Assembly: GCA_040756415.1 (NCBI GenBank)
Contig: JBFLYZ010000011.1
Span: 1 to 64,000, forward strand
Length of the DNA: 64,000 nucleotides
Source of the DNA: JBFLYZ01 sp040756415
GTDB lineage: Bacteria > Bacteroidota > Bacteroidia > JADZBD01
Direction: 5' to 3'
This document shows positions 44,296 to 52,607 of the stretch, in pieces (the stretch's first letter is position 1; each line of letters starts with the position of its first letter). A program made the translations under genes and the position numbers. The notes under the pieces are model-generated. The model ran no database searches. It was not told the origin of the DNA and was given only the letters and a program-made list of their open reading frames with translations.

Positions 44296-46476
44296 TCAAT
44301 GACTTACCACAATCTTTTGGGTGCTGGCCTGCGAGCCGGCCCTGACCTCGATAAAATAAACTCCATTTTTAACGGTGCTCAGGTCAAAAGTATAGCTGCC
44401 GCCCATTCCGGTCTCATTGACCACGGCTACGGTCTGCCCGATCACATCGTATACCCTGATGCTGATCGTTTCCTCAGCGGGTAAATTCACATTTACGTGC
44501 AATTCGCCATTGGCGGGATTAGGATACATGGATACCAGGCCTGCCAGATCCAGCCCGCTAATACCCGTAGTATTTTGGATATTGATATCGTCAAGGTACA
44601 GGTTGTCCTCGTAATCGGTAATATTCCTGAACTTAATGATAGCATTGGCAGAGCTCTGGTAGGGGCCAAGGCTCACCGTTTCCAGGCGCCACTGGCTGTT
44701 GTTAGGCACCCATCCCACCGAATTACTGCTGAGCGGTGGCGCGGTTTGCAGTTGTGTTCCCCATTTTTTGTATATCGTACTCCAGGTCGATCCGCAATTG
44801 GTCGAAATAAGCACCTCCAGGGTATCAGAATACTGGTAGGGTTGGGTCCAGTAGGTGTAGGCCACCTGGAAAGTCAGTACGGGATTAGTTACGGTCGAGA
44901 GGTTCAGCGGCATCATGGTCATTTCATCGCGCTGCCCGTTGCCGCCCTGGTAGCTCCAGTTATCGACCCATGCCGAGGCTACTCCAGTTTTTGCAGCGGC
45001 CGTGGTCCTGGCCCAGGTAATGCTGCCGTCAGGATTGGACAGGGTCCATCCTGTAGGAACAAAGGTGGTGGATTCAAATCCCTGCGAATAGGGCAGGGGT
45101 GTGCCGGAGGTGCTGACCGTAAAGGTGCTGTTGGTGCAGTCGTTGGCTGTATTGCCGTCTGTTCCGCTGTTAGGAGCGGTTGTACATACGGTAAAAGTAT
45201 GGTTGCCGGCCGTTGTAGTGACATTTGGCAGGGTAACATTTGTCTGGGCGTTCGAGGCGAGCGAGCCCGTCCATACGAAATTACTTGCCGGGTTGGCATC
45301 CACCTGGTAGGTGATGGTAACGGTGGTGAGGGTGCTACTGCCGTAATTCCTGAGCACTACAACAGGAGTAAAGGTTGCCGCGCACACGCTCCCGTTGGGT
45401 GAGGTTATCGATAGTATACCCGCGTCAAGTGCCTGTTGGGACCCGCATGCGTTGGATGATTGCAGGGCAGAACGCGTTCCGGCCATGCAGGCCTGTATCC
45501 TTGCCTTCTGGCCATTGGTGAACATGTACATGCAGGCATCATCGGTATAGTCCATATAGTTCATCCACATCTTTCCGGGAGCGCTTGGCGAGCAGGCATC
45601 GGTTAAAACCTGCCCGGGGGTATAGCATCCACCGGTAGCTCCTGCCTGGTTAGGGGTGTCAGATACCTGGTCGCTTCCGGTACAGGCGCTGCCATCATCT
45701 CCCCATATATGGTACAGGTTGAGCCAGTGTCCTACTTCATGTGTGGCTGTTCTTCCGCGGTTAAAGGGAGGCTGCGAGCCGGTAGTGCCGGTATAGCGGT
45801 AGTTCAGCACCACACCGTCAGTTGCAGCGGGTCCGCCCGGAAACTGGGCATAACCCAGCAGGGATGTGCCAAGATCGCATACCCATATGTTCAGGTATTT
45901 ATTCCTGTCCCATATATCCTTACCGCCCTGAGCGGTATATTTTACAGCGTCATTGGTATTGAAGGAAGCAACACTTGTTTGCGTACGGGTTATGCCCGTG
46001 GTGGGATTTCCGTTCGGATCGAGGGTGGCCAGGCAAAAAGTGATCTCGCAATCGGCCACCAGGCTTTGCCATCCGGTGGGGGTATTGGTCCAGTCGGTGT
46101 TGAGTTTTTTGAAATCCTGGTTCAGCACGGCAAGCTGGTCTGTTAGCCGCGAATCAGGGATGTTTTCGGTCGAATTCTGGTATACTACGTGAAATACCAC
46201 CGGTATGGTATAGGCCACCTGCGGTGTGGGGTTGGTTTTTTGGTTAGCAATGAACTGCTGGGTACGCTGCTCTTCCTCCTGCATCTGTTTTTCAAGATCA
46301 GGGTTGTTCTGCTTCAGCATCTCCAGGTGTTCCATGGTCCCGCAGGTACGGTGATCATGGTTGTGCTTCGATACGGTCGATTGCTGAACGGTCAGGTGCT
46401 TGGTCTTTTGTGTCTGCGCAAAGGCAGTACAGCAGGCAGTAATTACTCCCAGGGCAATGAGTAGTCTTTTGTTCAT
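44296..46476 (-). CDS. secreted M43-type zinc metalloprotease with extra adhesion-like domains, T9SS sorted
   Basis: A 726-residue paralogue of the 42832 gene product: signal peptide (MNKRLLIALGVITACCTAFAQ), propeptide-like stretch, and zinc site HEVGHWLNLYHIWGDD, in which the usual Gly of HExxHxxGxxH is Asn, with Met-turn MNYMDYTDDACMYMFTNG. After the catalytic part (to about residue 345) come a CARDB-like beta domain (YQVDANPASNFVWTGSL) and a MAM/jelly-roll-like domain (about 470-640). A T9SS sorting domain ends the chain (LVSMYPNPANGELHVNV.. VYFIEVRAG). Probably cell-surface proteolysis with a substrate-binding tail. Confidence 0.9.
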   Translation of the reverse strand: MNKRLLIALGVITACCTAFAQTQKTKHLTVQQSTVSKHNHDHRTCGTMEHLEMLKQNNPDLEKQMQEEEQRTQQFIANQKTNPTPQVAYTIPVVFHVVYQNSTENIPDSRLTDQLAVLNQDFKKLNTDWTNTPTGWQSLVADCEITFCLATLDPNGNPTTGITRTQTSVASFNTNDAVKYTAQGGKDIWDRNKYLNIWVCDLGTSLLGYAQFPGGPAATDGVVLNYRYTGTTGSQPPFNRGRTATHEVGHWLNLYHIWGDDGSACTGSDQVSDTPNQAGATGGCYTPGQVLTDACSPSAPGKMWMNYMDYTDDACMYMFTNGQKARIQACMAGTRSALQSSNACGSQQALDAGILSITSPNGSVCAATFTPVVVLRNYGSSTLTTVTITYQVDANPASNFVWTGSLASNAQTNVTLPNVTTTAGNHTFTVCTTAPNSGTDGNTANDCTNSTFTVSTSGTPLPYSQGFESTTFVPTGWTLSNPDGSITWARTTAAAKTGVASAWVDNWSYQGGNGQRDEMTMMPLNLSTVTNPVLTFQVAYTYWTQPYQYSDTLEVLISTNCGSTWSTIYKKWGTQLQTAPPLSSNSVGWVPNNSQWRLETVSLGPYQSSANAIIKFRNITDYEDNLYLDDINIQNTTGISGLDLAGLVSMYPNPANGELHVNVNLPAEETISIRVYDVIGQTVAVVNETGMGGSYTFDLSTVKNGVYFIEVRAGSQASTQKIVVSH

Positions 46477-46529
46477 GCTGTTGTCTGTTTTAGGTTAATA
46501 ATCGGGTTTGTTGGTCTGGTTAAGGAAAG

Positions 46530-46560
46530 CTAAAGTATGTTAAAAAAAATCAAAAGTCAA
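46530..46560 (-). promoter_or_regulatory. promoter of the second M43-type protease gene
   Basis: On the minus strand TTG (46558-46560) lies 20 nt from TACTTTAG (46530-46537), one base off TAnnTTTG. The leader would be about 50 nt. Confidence 0.45.
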
Positions 46561-46657
46561 GATTTGTCCTTAAAAAAAGCATCTTCGTGGGTTAAAAATG
46601 GAGTTTAGGCCTTTTTTTCAAGTTCTTTGCCAAGCGGAAAGCGAAACCGGGGAATTC

Positions 46658-46690
46658 AAAAAAAAAGCCCTGCTTGCGGCAAGGCTTTTT
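46658..46690 (-). terminator. terminator after the first glycine-rich gene
   Basis: The stem AAAAGCCcTGC/GCAaGGCTTTT with one mismatch, followed by T9 on the minus strand, 16 bp past the stop at 46706. Confidence 0.8.
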
Positions 46691-46705
46691 CAGAGGAGAC
46701 AGAAC

Positions 46706-48016
46706 TCATTCCTTGATAATCTTTTTTGTATAGGTGCCGTGCGCTGTTTTAATCGTAATGAAATAGACACCGGGGGCAAGATGCCCGGCTTCTATACGAT
46801 TATCTCCGGGTGCCATTAACCATTGGCCCATATGCTCACCGATAAGATTATACAGGTTCAGCTCCGCTTTTTCATTCAGGCCGATCGTGAGATAGTTTGT
46901 AAAAGGATTTGGATAGGCGCTCATCATGTGCGCTTCAATATCTTCCGTGGAGGTGCAGTTCAATACGGTCACGCAGGTCGATGTGGTTGATGAGCATCCG
47001 TTCGCATCCGTAACCGTTACCGTATAACAGGTGGTTGCCGAGGGGCATACATTGGCCGAGCTGGTGGTCATATTGCCGGGCTGCCAGTCATAAGTAAAGG
47101 GCGAAGTGCCGGTAGGCGTACACGAAACAGTGGTGCAGCCTCCTGAGCAGATCGTATCCATTGCAGCCGTGGCGGTAAGGGTTAATCCGGGAGTATATGT
47201 AATAAGCACCACCCCGTTGCCGGTCTGATAGCCTTGTGTATGTACTACCGAGGTGCAGGATCCATCGGTGTAGCTGCTTCCTCCTCCGCCAGCTCCGAAG
47301 TTACCACCGCCACCTCCGTACCAGCCGCCTCCGCCACCTGATCCGCCTTCATCGCTATTGCTGCAATTGCCGTAACCTTCTCCGCCCAATCCAAACGATC
47401 CGTCAGTAGACAGGTTGGTGCAGGAGGGATACTGGCCTTTGAGCCCACCGGCAGTTTGCGTTCCGCCCTGGCCGCTTCCTACGCATGTGTTTGGCGAAGG
47501 AGCGCCATCCGCTCCGATCAGTCCGCCACCATTTCCTCCATTCAGCATGTTCGCAGAACTGCACCCGTCAATGCCACCGCCACCTCCACCGCCAGCAACT
47601 ACTTTGCGGTCGTTAAGGTTGTAAGGCGATCTGCGTATGTCTGAAGCGCCACCTCCGCCTGCTCCGCCCCAGGGATCGCTATTATCAAATCCATGGCCTC
47701 CGCCATTAAACCCTCCGGCAATTATACCTGAGGTGTTATCGCCATTGGCACCGGCACCTCCTACAAATACCTGGAGCGTTTCACCGGGAGTAACAGGCAG
47801 CACGCACTGCACTCTTCCGCCCAGCCCGCCCGTGGCAGTATTGATATTTCCGCCAGAGGCCCCGATCACATCAACAGTGACCTGGGTTACACATGCGGGA
47901 ACGACAAAGGTCTGCACGGAGCCGGTATAGCTGAACGTGGTTGTTGTCTGCGCAGCGGCAGTTCCGCCAATCAAAGTAAAAACGGCCGCAAGAATGGGAG
48001 TAGAGAGTTTCTTCAT
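46706..48016 (-). CDS. secreted glycine-rich (ALK/LTK GRD-like) protein with SprB-like repeat, T9SS sorted
   Basis: A 436-residue protein: signal peptide (MKKLSTPILAAVFTLIGGTAAAQ), then a beta strand-rich start (FSYTGSVQTFVVPACVTQVT). A long glycine-rich domain (GGAGGGGASDIRRSP, VAGGGGGGGIDGC, SGGGGGWYGGGG) resembles the GRD fold of ALK/LTK and of bacterial Gly-rich secreted proteins. One SprB/PKD-like repeat follows (TPTGTSPFTYDWQPG..CYTVTVTDANGCSS), then a T9SS sorting domain (MMSAYPNPFTNYLTIGL). The start is the ATG at 48014-48016, which begins the signal peptide. Paralogue of the next gene upstream. A structural or adhesive surface role is likely. Confidence 0.82.
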   Translation of the reverse strand: MKKLSTPILAAVFTLIGGTAAAQTTTTFSYTGSVQTFVVPACVTQVTVDVIGASGGNINTATGGLGGRVQCVLPVTPGETLQVFVGGAGANGDNTSGIIAGGFNGGGHGFDNSDPWGGAGGGGASDIRRSPYNLNDRKVVAGGGGGGGIDGCSSANMLNGGNGGGLIGADGAPSPNTCVGSGQGGTQTAGGLKGQYPSCTNLSTDGSFGLGGEGYGNCSNSDEGGSGGGGGWYGGGGGNFGAGGGGSSYTDGSCTSVVHTQGYQTGNGVVLITYTPGLTLTATAAMDTICSGGCTTVSCTPTGTSPFTYDWQPGNMTTSSANVCPSATTCYTVTVTDANGCSSTTSTCVTVLNCTSTEDIEAHMMSAYPNPFTNYLTIGLNEKAELNLYNLIGEHMGQWLMAPGDNRIEAGHLAPGVYFITIKTAHGTYTKKIIKE

Positions 48017-48041
48017 AAAAAGGGTTTTAGTGTATTCCGAC

Positions 48042-48049
48042 CAAAGGTA
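48042..48049 (-). promoter_or_regulatory. -7 box of the first glycine-rich gene
   Basis: TACCTTTG on the minus strand, a perfect TAnnTTTG, 25 bp upstream of the ATG. No TTTG at normal spacing. Confidence 0.45.
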
Positions 48050-48083
48050 CGTAAATGGCTTCAGTTTTTTAAAAACGGGAAGC

Positions 48084-48114
48084 AAAAAAAGCCTCCCTGC
48101 GTGCAGGAAGGCTT
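48084..48114 (-). terminator. terminator after the second glycine-rich gene
   Basis: The stem AAGCCTcCCTG/CAGGaAGGCTT, followed by T7 on the minus strand, 20 bp past the stop at 48135. Confidence 0.82.
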
Positions 48115-48134
48115 CAGGCCCTGGAAAAGACAGC

Positions 48135-49949
48135 TTATTCCTTAATGACCTTTTTCTTGATCGTTCCTGTTTTGGTCTTTACCGTCACAAAGTAAACACC
48201 CGCAGGCAATTTACCCGTTTCCAGCTTACAGTTGCCGGGCCCAACGGTTTTCACCGCAACCACCTCCCCCATGGAATTGATCAGGGTGATCTCATTTTCA
48301 GGAGCAATAAGGCCGGAGATGAAAAATTCGTCCTTGAAAGGCACCGGATAAACCTGAATGGAGGTTATGCCTGTTTCCATGATGCCTGTGCATGAAAGAA
48401 CATGGACCAGTACGGTGCTCACCGAGGTGCAACCATTGGCATCGGTAATGGTTACGGTGTACGTAGTGGTTACCGTAGGCTTGGCCAGTGTGCTGGCGCA
48501 TGAGGTACAGTTGAGGCCTGATTCAGGAGCCCATTTGTAAGAGACCCCTCCTTTGGCGTGCAGCATGGTGCTTCCCCCGCTGCAGATGGTATCGTGCTCG
48601 GCCGTTACGTTCATGGTCATGGAACTTTGCTGGCTGATTACCTGCACTGCCTTGGCGGTACATCCGCTGGCGTCAGTTATGATAACGGAATACGAGCCGG
48701 GGCAAAGGTTGTTTATCGTTTGCGTTGTTTCGCCATTGCTCCATTCATAAGTGAAAGGGGCTATCCCATTAAGTGCCGATGCAGTGGCCTGGCCTGTGCA
48801 GCCCCCTGAACAGGACGCGTTAACGCCCGTTGCGATCGCGCTCAGGTTACTGACCTCCACGGCCAGCAGTTGTTTTTGGCTCTCGCCCTTGCTGTTAACG
48901 GCTTTTACCGTTATATGCCCCTGGGTTTTTCCGAACTCAACTTTGATGGCCGTAGTGCCGTTGCCGGAAACGATCTTCGCGTCAGCGGGAACCGTCCATA
49001 CATAAGAGCTTGCCCCGCTTACTTCAGCGATCGAATAGCTTGCCGTGGAATAGGCGCAGATCGCTGCAGGACCGTCTACGGCACCGGGGCTTGCGGGTGC
49101 GGTCACCAGCCCGGGCTTATAGCTTATGATCACATAGCCGTCACCGGTATGAAACCCCTGGGTGTGTTCCACGTCTTTTGCTTCCGGAACGGCATAGCTG
49201 CTGCCTCCACCGCCAGCCCCAAAGTTGCCGGCTCCGCCTCCAAACCAGCCGCCACCGCCACCGCTGCCTCCTTCATCGTTGTTATCGCACCAGCCGTAGC
49301 CATGTCCGCCCATCCCAAAATCTCCGTCAGTTGACCTGTTTTCACAAGGGTTAAGCGTGTATTCCCCGCGTTTGCCGCCCTTGGTTTGTCCTCCGCCAAA
49401 GCCGCTGCCATCGCAGCCACCGCCCTGCGCCTGCTGGCCATCGGCACCTGTCAGGCCTCCGCCATCACCACCGTTCAGGAGGTAAGAAGCGCTGCACCCG
49501 TCAATGCCCGCACCACCGCCACCGCCAGCCACTACCAATCGTTTTTTAAGCGAATAGGGCGAACGGCAAATATCGGAAGCACCGCCACCGCCACCGCCAC
49601 CCCAGCCATCATCATCATTGTCAAAGCCGGTACCTCCTCCGTTATAACCGCCCATGATCCTGCCGCTGGAATTGTCGGCATCCTGGCCCGCTCCGCCCAC
49701 ATGTATAAGCAGCGTTTCACCGGGAGTTACCGGAACAACGCATTGCACGCGGCCGCCTTTGCCGCCTGTTGCAGTTTGCACGTTGCCGCCCGATGCGCCC
49801 ACCACATCGACCGTTATGCTGGTAACATAGGCCGGCACTACAAATTTCTGTACACCGCCTGTATATTTGAATGTCTGGGTTACTTGGGATGAGCCGGTAA
49901 TTGCTGTCAGGGTGAGAGCTGCGAGCAGGCTAAGGGTAGCTTTTCTCAT
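48135..49949 (-). CDS. secreted glycine-rich protein with PKD/SprB-like repeats, T9SS sorted
   Basis: A 604-residue larger paralogue of the 46706 gene product. Signal peptide (MRKATLSLLAALTLTAITGSSQ), the same opening (FKYTGGVQKFVVPAYVTS) and glycine-rich domain (GGGGGGGASDICRSP, VAGGGGGAGIDGC, SGGGGGWFGGG). Next come a PKD-like unit (AICAYSTASYSIAEVSGAS), a SprB repeat (GIAPFTYEWSNGETTQTINNLCPG), a further repeat (TICSGGSTMLHAKGG), and a T9SS sorting domain (IQVYPVPFKDEFFISG). The ATG at 49947-49949 is chosen because the signal peptide begins there. It differs from its neighbour mainly by two extra repeat units. Confidence 0.82.
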   Translation of the reverse strand: MRKATLSLLAALTLTAITGSSQVTQTFKYTGGVQKFVVPAYVTSITVDVVGASGGNVQTATGGKGGRVQCVVPVTPGETLLIHVGGAGQDADNSSGRIMGGYNGGGTGFDNDDDGWGGGGGGGASDICRSPYSLKKRLVVAGGGGGAGIDGCSASYLLNGGDGGGLTGADGQQAQGGGCDGSGFGGGQTKGGKRGEYTLNPCENRSTDGDFGMGGHGYGWCDNNDEGGSGGGGGWFGGGAGNFGAGGGGSSYAVPEAKDVEHTQGFHTGDGYVIISYKPGLVTAPASPGAVDGPAAICAYSTASYSIAEVSGASSYVWTVPADAKIVSGNGTTAIKVEFGKTQGHITVKAVNSKGESQKQLLAVEVSNLSAIATGVNASCSGGCTGQATASALNGIAPFTYEWSNGETTQTINNLCPGSYSVIITDASGCTAKAVQVISQQSSMTMNVTAEHDTICSGGSTMLHAKGGVSYKWAPESGLNCTSCASTLAKPTVTTTYTVTITDANGCTSVSTVLVHVLSCTGIMETGITSIQVYPVPFKDEFFISGLIAPENEITLINSMGEVVAVKTVGPGNCKLETGKLPAGVYFVTVKTKTGTIKKKVIKE

Positions 49950-50259
49950 GTGGTCAGGTTTTAAGTGTTGTGTATACGCTTTGAGTTTCAAACTTGTTTC
50001 CCTTAAGATGTATTAAACCTCCGGATTCCATAAAAAGCGCATATGCGTACCAACAGCCGCAAATTCCTGACCACAATTCGGCAACGGGCCATCCCATTAT
50101 GGGAAAAATGTTCCGGGTTTAAGAAAAAATCAAAAAAAGATCAATATTTAAACTATTGGTAATGAGCGTGTTAAATACAAAAATTTTCTGGAATGTGATT
50201 TGAAAACGCCTTAAAGCTGTTTAAACGGTTCTTAAAACTTAACAAACAACCAAAAGATC
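49950..50259. other. intergenic region between divergent genes
   Basis: About 310 bp without an open frame that I can support. It should hold the promoters of the glycine-rich gene (minus) and the coiled-coil gene (plus), but no clear TTTG/TAnnTTTG pair was found. It contains a 13-bp near-palindrome, TCCCAT-T-ATGGGA, at 50092-50104, which may be an operator, and AT-rich sequence from 50120 on. Confidence 0.5.
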
Positions 50260-51186
50260 ATGGAAACGAATGAAAATGTAGTAGTTAAAAAGAGCACAAA
50301 CGCCTTTAAGAACGTGATGCTCGCTTTGCTGGGTGTGACCGTACTCGGTTTGGGGTATGTTGCGTTCCGGCAGAACAAAGACCTGAAATATATGAAGGCC
50401 GTGCATGGCGAGGAGTTGGAAAAGACAGGTGCCATGTCGAGAGCTTTTGACGCCATACAGAAGAACCTGGAAGACCTGGGGTTAATGAACAACGTACCAG
50501 GACAGGATTACGAGGGGATAAAGGATCCCGAAGCGCGTATCATGGCGCAGATCGATGCCCTGGAAGCTGCGCTTGACAAGAATAAGAAGATGATCGATGA
50601 GCTGACCGCTAAGGTAGGGGAGAAGGATGCCAACCTTAAGAAGTTCAAGCAGACCATAGCGGTACTTGAAAAGCGGGTGAACGATTACAAGACGCGTACA
50701 ACGGAGCTGACCGCGCTGACCGATTCGCTGCAAACGGATCTGCAGCTTTCGAAAGAGTTGGGCGCAAACCTGACGCTTCAATTGGAAAGCAAGGCCGCTG
50801 AATCGGATGAAAAGTCGAAGTTCATTGAACAGCAGAATGCCGTGCTTCAGCAAAAGGAAGCCGAGCTGCGCACGGGCTATTTTACGGTCGGCTCGTTCAA
50901 AGACCTGAAGGAAAAGAACGTGGTGGATAAGAAGGGCGGCATCGTGGGACTTGCATCGGCCAAGACACTGAAGTCTGATTTTAACCGCGAGGAGTTCACC
51001 AAAATAGATATATTCAACTATACCAGCATACCGGTATTCAGCAAGGATGCCAAGTTGGTAACTAACCACAGCAGCGACAGCTACGAGCTGGTGAGGGATG
51101 AGAGCGGCAAGGTGCAATGGATACAGATCACCGATCCGCAGAAGTTCTGGGAAAGCAGCAAGTACCTGGTGGTGCTGACAAAATAA
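50260..51186 (+). CDS. membrane-anchored coiled-coil protein of unknown function
   Basis: A 308-residue protein: short cytoplasmic N-terminus, one membrane helix (about residues 17-35), then a long heptad-like coiled coil (about 40-205, rich in Glu, Lys, Leu). A small conserved C-terminal domain follows (GYFTVGSFKDLKEKNVVDKKGGIVGL, TKIDIFNYTSIPVFSKDAKLVTNHSSDSYELV). Proteins with this layout are common in Bacteroidota; some are annotated as collagen-binding adhesin-like, which I cannot confirm here. Probably anchored in the inner membrane with the coiled coil in the periplasm, or a lipoprotein-like adhesin. Followed by a hairpin and a metalloprotease-like lipoprotein gene. Confidence 0.7.
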   Translation: METNENVVVKKSTNAFKNVMLALLGVTVLGLGYVAFRQNKDLKYMKAVHGEELEKTGAMSRAFDAIQKNLEDLGLMNNVPGQDYEGIKDPEARIMAQIDALEAALDKNKKMIDELTAKVGEKDANLKKFKQTIAVLEKRVNDYKTRTTELTALTDSLQTDLQLSKELGANLTLQLESKAAESDEKSKFIEQQNAVLQQKEAELRTGYFTVGSFKDLKEKNVVDKKGGIVGLASAKTLKSDFNREEFTKIDIFNYTSIPVFSKDAKLVTNHSSDSYELVRDESGKVQWIQITDPQKFWESSKYLVVLTK

Positions 51187-51212
51187 CAGTTAACGCATTT
51201 GCAACCGACACG

Positions 51213-51242
51213 ACCGTTCCGCGAAGCCCTTCGCGGAACGGT
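51213..51242 (+). terminator. strong hairpin after the coiled-coil gene
   Basis: A 13-bp perfect stem ACCGTTCCGCGAA/TTCGCGGAACGGT with a 4-nt loop, 27 bp past the stop. It is followed by TAATGTTC rather than a T run, so it may be a weak terminator or an mRNA-end stabiliser. Confidence 0.55.
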
Positions 51243-51269
51243 TAATGTTCAAAAACCAAACCCCAAATT

Positions 51270-52010
51270 ATGAAAACAACTGCCAGAATAACCTTAGCGG
51301 TTTTGACCGCGGTACTGTTCTTCTCAGGTTGCCGGAAGAACGATAGAAACCTTTTTCATCGCCTTGATCCCGAGGATTTCCTGAGCGGCAAAAAATATGA
51401 AAAGCTGCTGGTGGAGGTGAACTATGTGAGCGGCTTCGAGCCCTCAGCGGGCGCCCTTGCCGAATTGCGGGATTTCCTTGAACAGCGGCTCAACAAGCCG
51501 GACGGTATTACCGTGATCAGCTCCAGTATACCCTCGCCAGGCCAGTCGTTTTACAGCATAGCCGATCTGAAGGAGATCGAGGACAGGAACCGTATGCATT
51601 ATTCGGGAAGGGGCACGCTCACCACTTATGTTTTGTTTGTGGATGGAGGCTTTTCGGGCAACAGCGGTAACGCCCAGGTGCTTGGTGCGGCCTATGACCC
51701 TACATCGATATGCATCTTTCAAAAGACCGTGAAGGATTTCTCGGGCGGACCCCTTCAGCCTTCGCGCGATACGCTGGAAGCGGTGGTCCTGGAGCATGAG
51801 TTCGGCCATCTGATGGGATTGGTGAATCATGGTACGGCCATGCAGGTTCCGCACCAGGATGGCGCGAACGGGCACCATTGCAGCAACCAGAACTGCCTGA
51901 TGTATTACAATGTGGAAACAACGGATATTATCAGCGTATTACTGGGCGGGTACGTGCCTTCGCTGGATACCGAATGTATCAATGACCTGAGGGCTAACGG
52001 TGGCAAATAA
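51270..52010 (+). CDS. zincin-like lipoprotein, putative metalloprotease
   Basis: A 246-residue protein with a lipoprotein signal (lipobox FFSGCRK, Cys21) and a zinc motif HEFGHLMGLVNHG. About 14 residues later comes HHCSNQNCLMYY. The HC-x4-C-x-M block recalls archaemetzincins (HExxHxxGxxHCx4CxM), but here it is moved away from the HExxH helix by an insertion, so His in HHC may be the third zinc ligand. Likely an outer-membrane or periplasmic protease. The next gene encodes another HExxH protein. Confidence 0.72.
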   Translation: MKTTARITLAVLTAVLFFSGCRKNDRNLFHRLDPEDFLSGKKYEKLLVEVNYVSGFEPSAGALAELRDFLEQRLNKPDGITVISSSIPSPGQSFYSIADLKEIEDRNRMHYSGRGTLTTYVLFVDGGFSGNSGNAQVLGAAYDPTSICIFQKTVKDFSGGPLQPSRDTLEAVVLEHEFGHLMGLVNHGTAMQVPHQDGANGHHCSNQNCLMYYNVETTDIISVLLGGYVPSLDTECINDLRANGGK

Positions 52011-52041
52011 CCTTTTGGCTGTATATTCGTATACAGCAGCA

Positions 52042-52602
52042 ATGCGTGCCGTATCCCTGTGTTTCTTTGCGTTTTTATTGTGTGTTTCCTTTTCGGGCGA
52101 GGATAAGATAAAATGGAAGGCCGACCGGCCCCTGAGTTGGAAGGATTTTAAAGGCAAGCATGAGACCAATACCGGTCTGCATGCCTTTACCTATACAGAG
52201 ATCGCGCTGAAGATGCTCGACCATGAATCTCCTGACAGCCTGTTGTTCGAGGTGATCTGTACCTTCGATAAAACAAAATCGAGCGTTTTAAAGGGTAAGG
52301 AAACGGATTCGCTCCTGAAGCATGAGCAGGGGCATTTTGACCTGGGGGAGATCTACACCAGGCTCATACGAAAAAAGATAAGCGAAACCGTCTTTAAATC
52401 GGCAACGATCAGCCAGCAATTGAACACGATCTATAAAGCTTGTTTTGACCAGTATGTAAAAGAGCAGGACAAGTATGACCTTGAGACCGATCATTCTATG
52501 AACGGGGCCAGCCAGGGTTTATGGAACATCGCTATACAAAAGCGGTTAAAGGAGCTGGAAGAATTTGGCCTTACGGCTGTATCGGCCGGAGTCAAAAAGT
52601 GA
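52042..52602 (+). CDS. DUF922-type putative zinc-dependent protease
   Basis: A 186-residue secreted protein: signal peptide (MRAVSLCFFAFLLCVSFSG), the conserved LSWKDFKGKHETN block and the HExxH motif LLKHEQGHFDLGEIYTRL, both hallmarks of DUF922 putative Zn-proteases. The frame is also open from an ATG at 52000 overlapping the upstream stop, but the ATG at 52042 places the signal peptide correctly. No enzymatic activity is established for the family. Cotranscription with the preceding lipoprotein gene is likely (31 bp). Confidence 0.75.
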   Translation: MRAVSLCFFAFLLCVSFSGEDKIKWKADRPLSWKDFKGKHETNTGLHAFTYTEIALKMLDHESPDSLLFEVICTFDKTKSSVLKGKETDSLLKHEQGHFDLGEIYTRLIRKKISETVFKSATISQQLNTIYKACFDQYVKEQDKYDLETDHSMNGASQGLWNIAIQKRLKELEEFGLTAVSAGVKK

Positions 52603-52607
52603 TACGC

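Noticed and set aside
44497..45402. Plus-strand open frame opposite the second M43-type protease
   Set aside because: No signal, motif or start context; explained by the codon bias of the real gene.
47415..47930. Proline-rich open frames opposite the glycine-rich genes
   Set aside because: Gly codons (GGN) read as Pro (NCC) on the other strand; the proline-rich peptides are an artefact of this.
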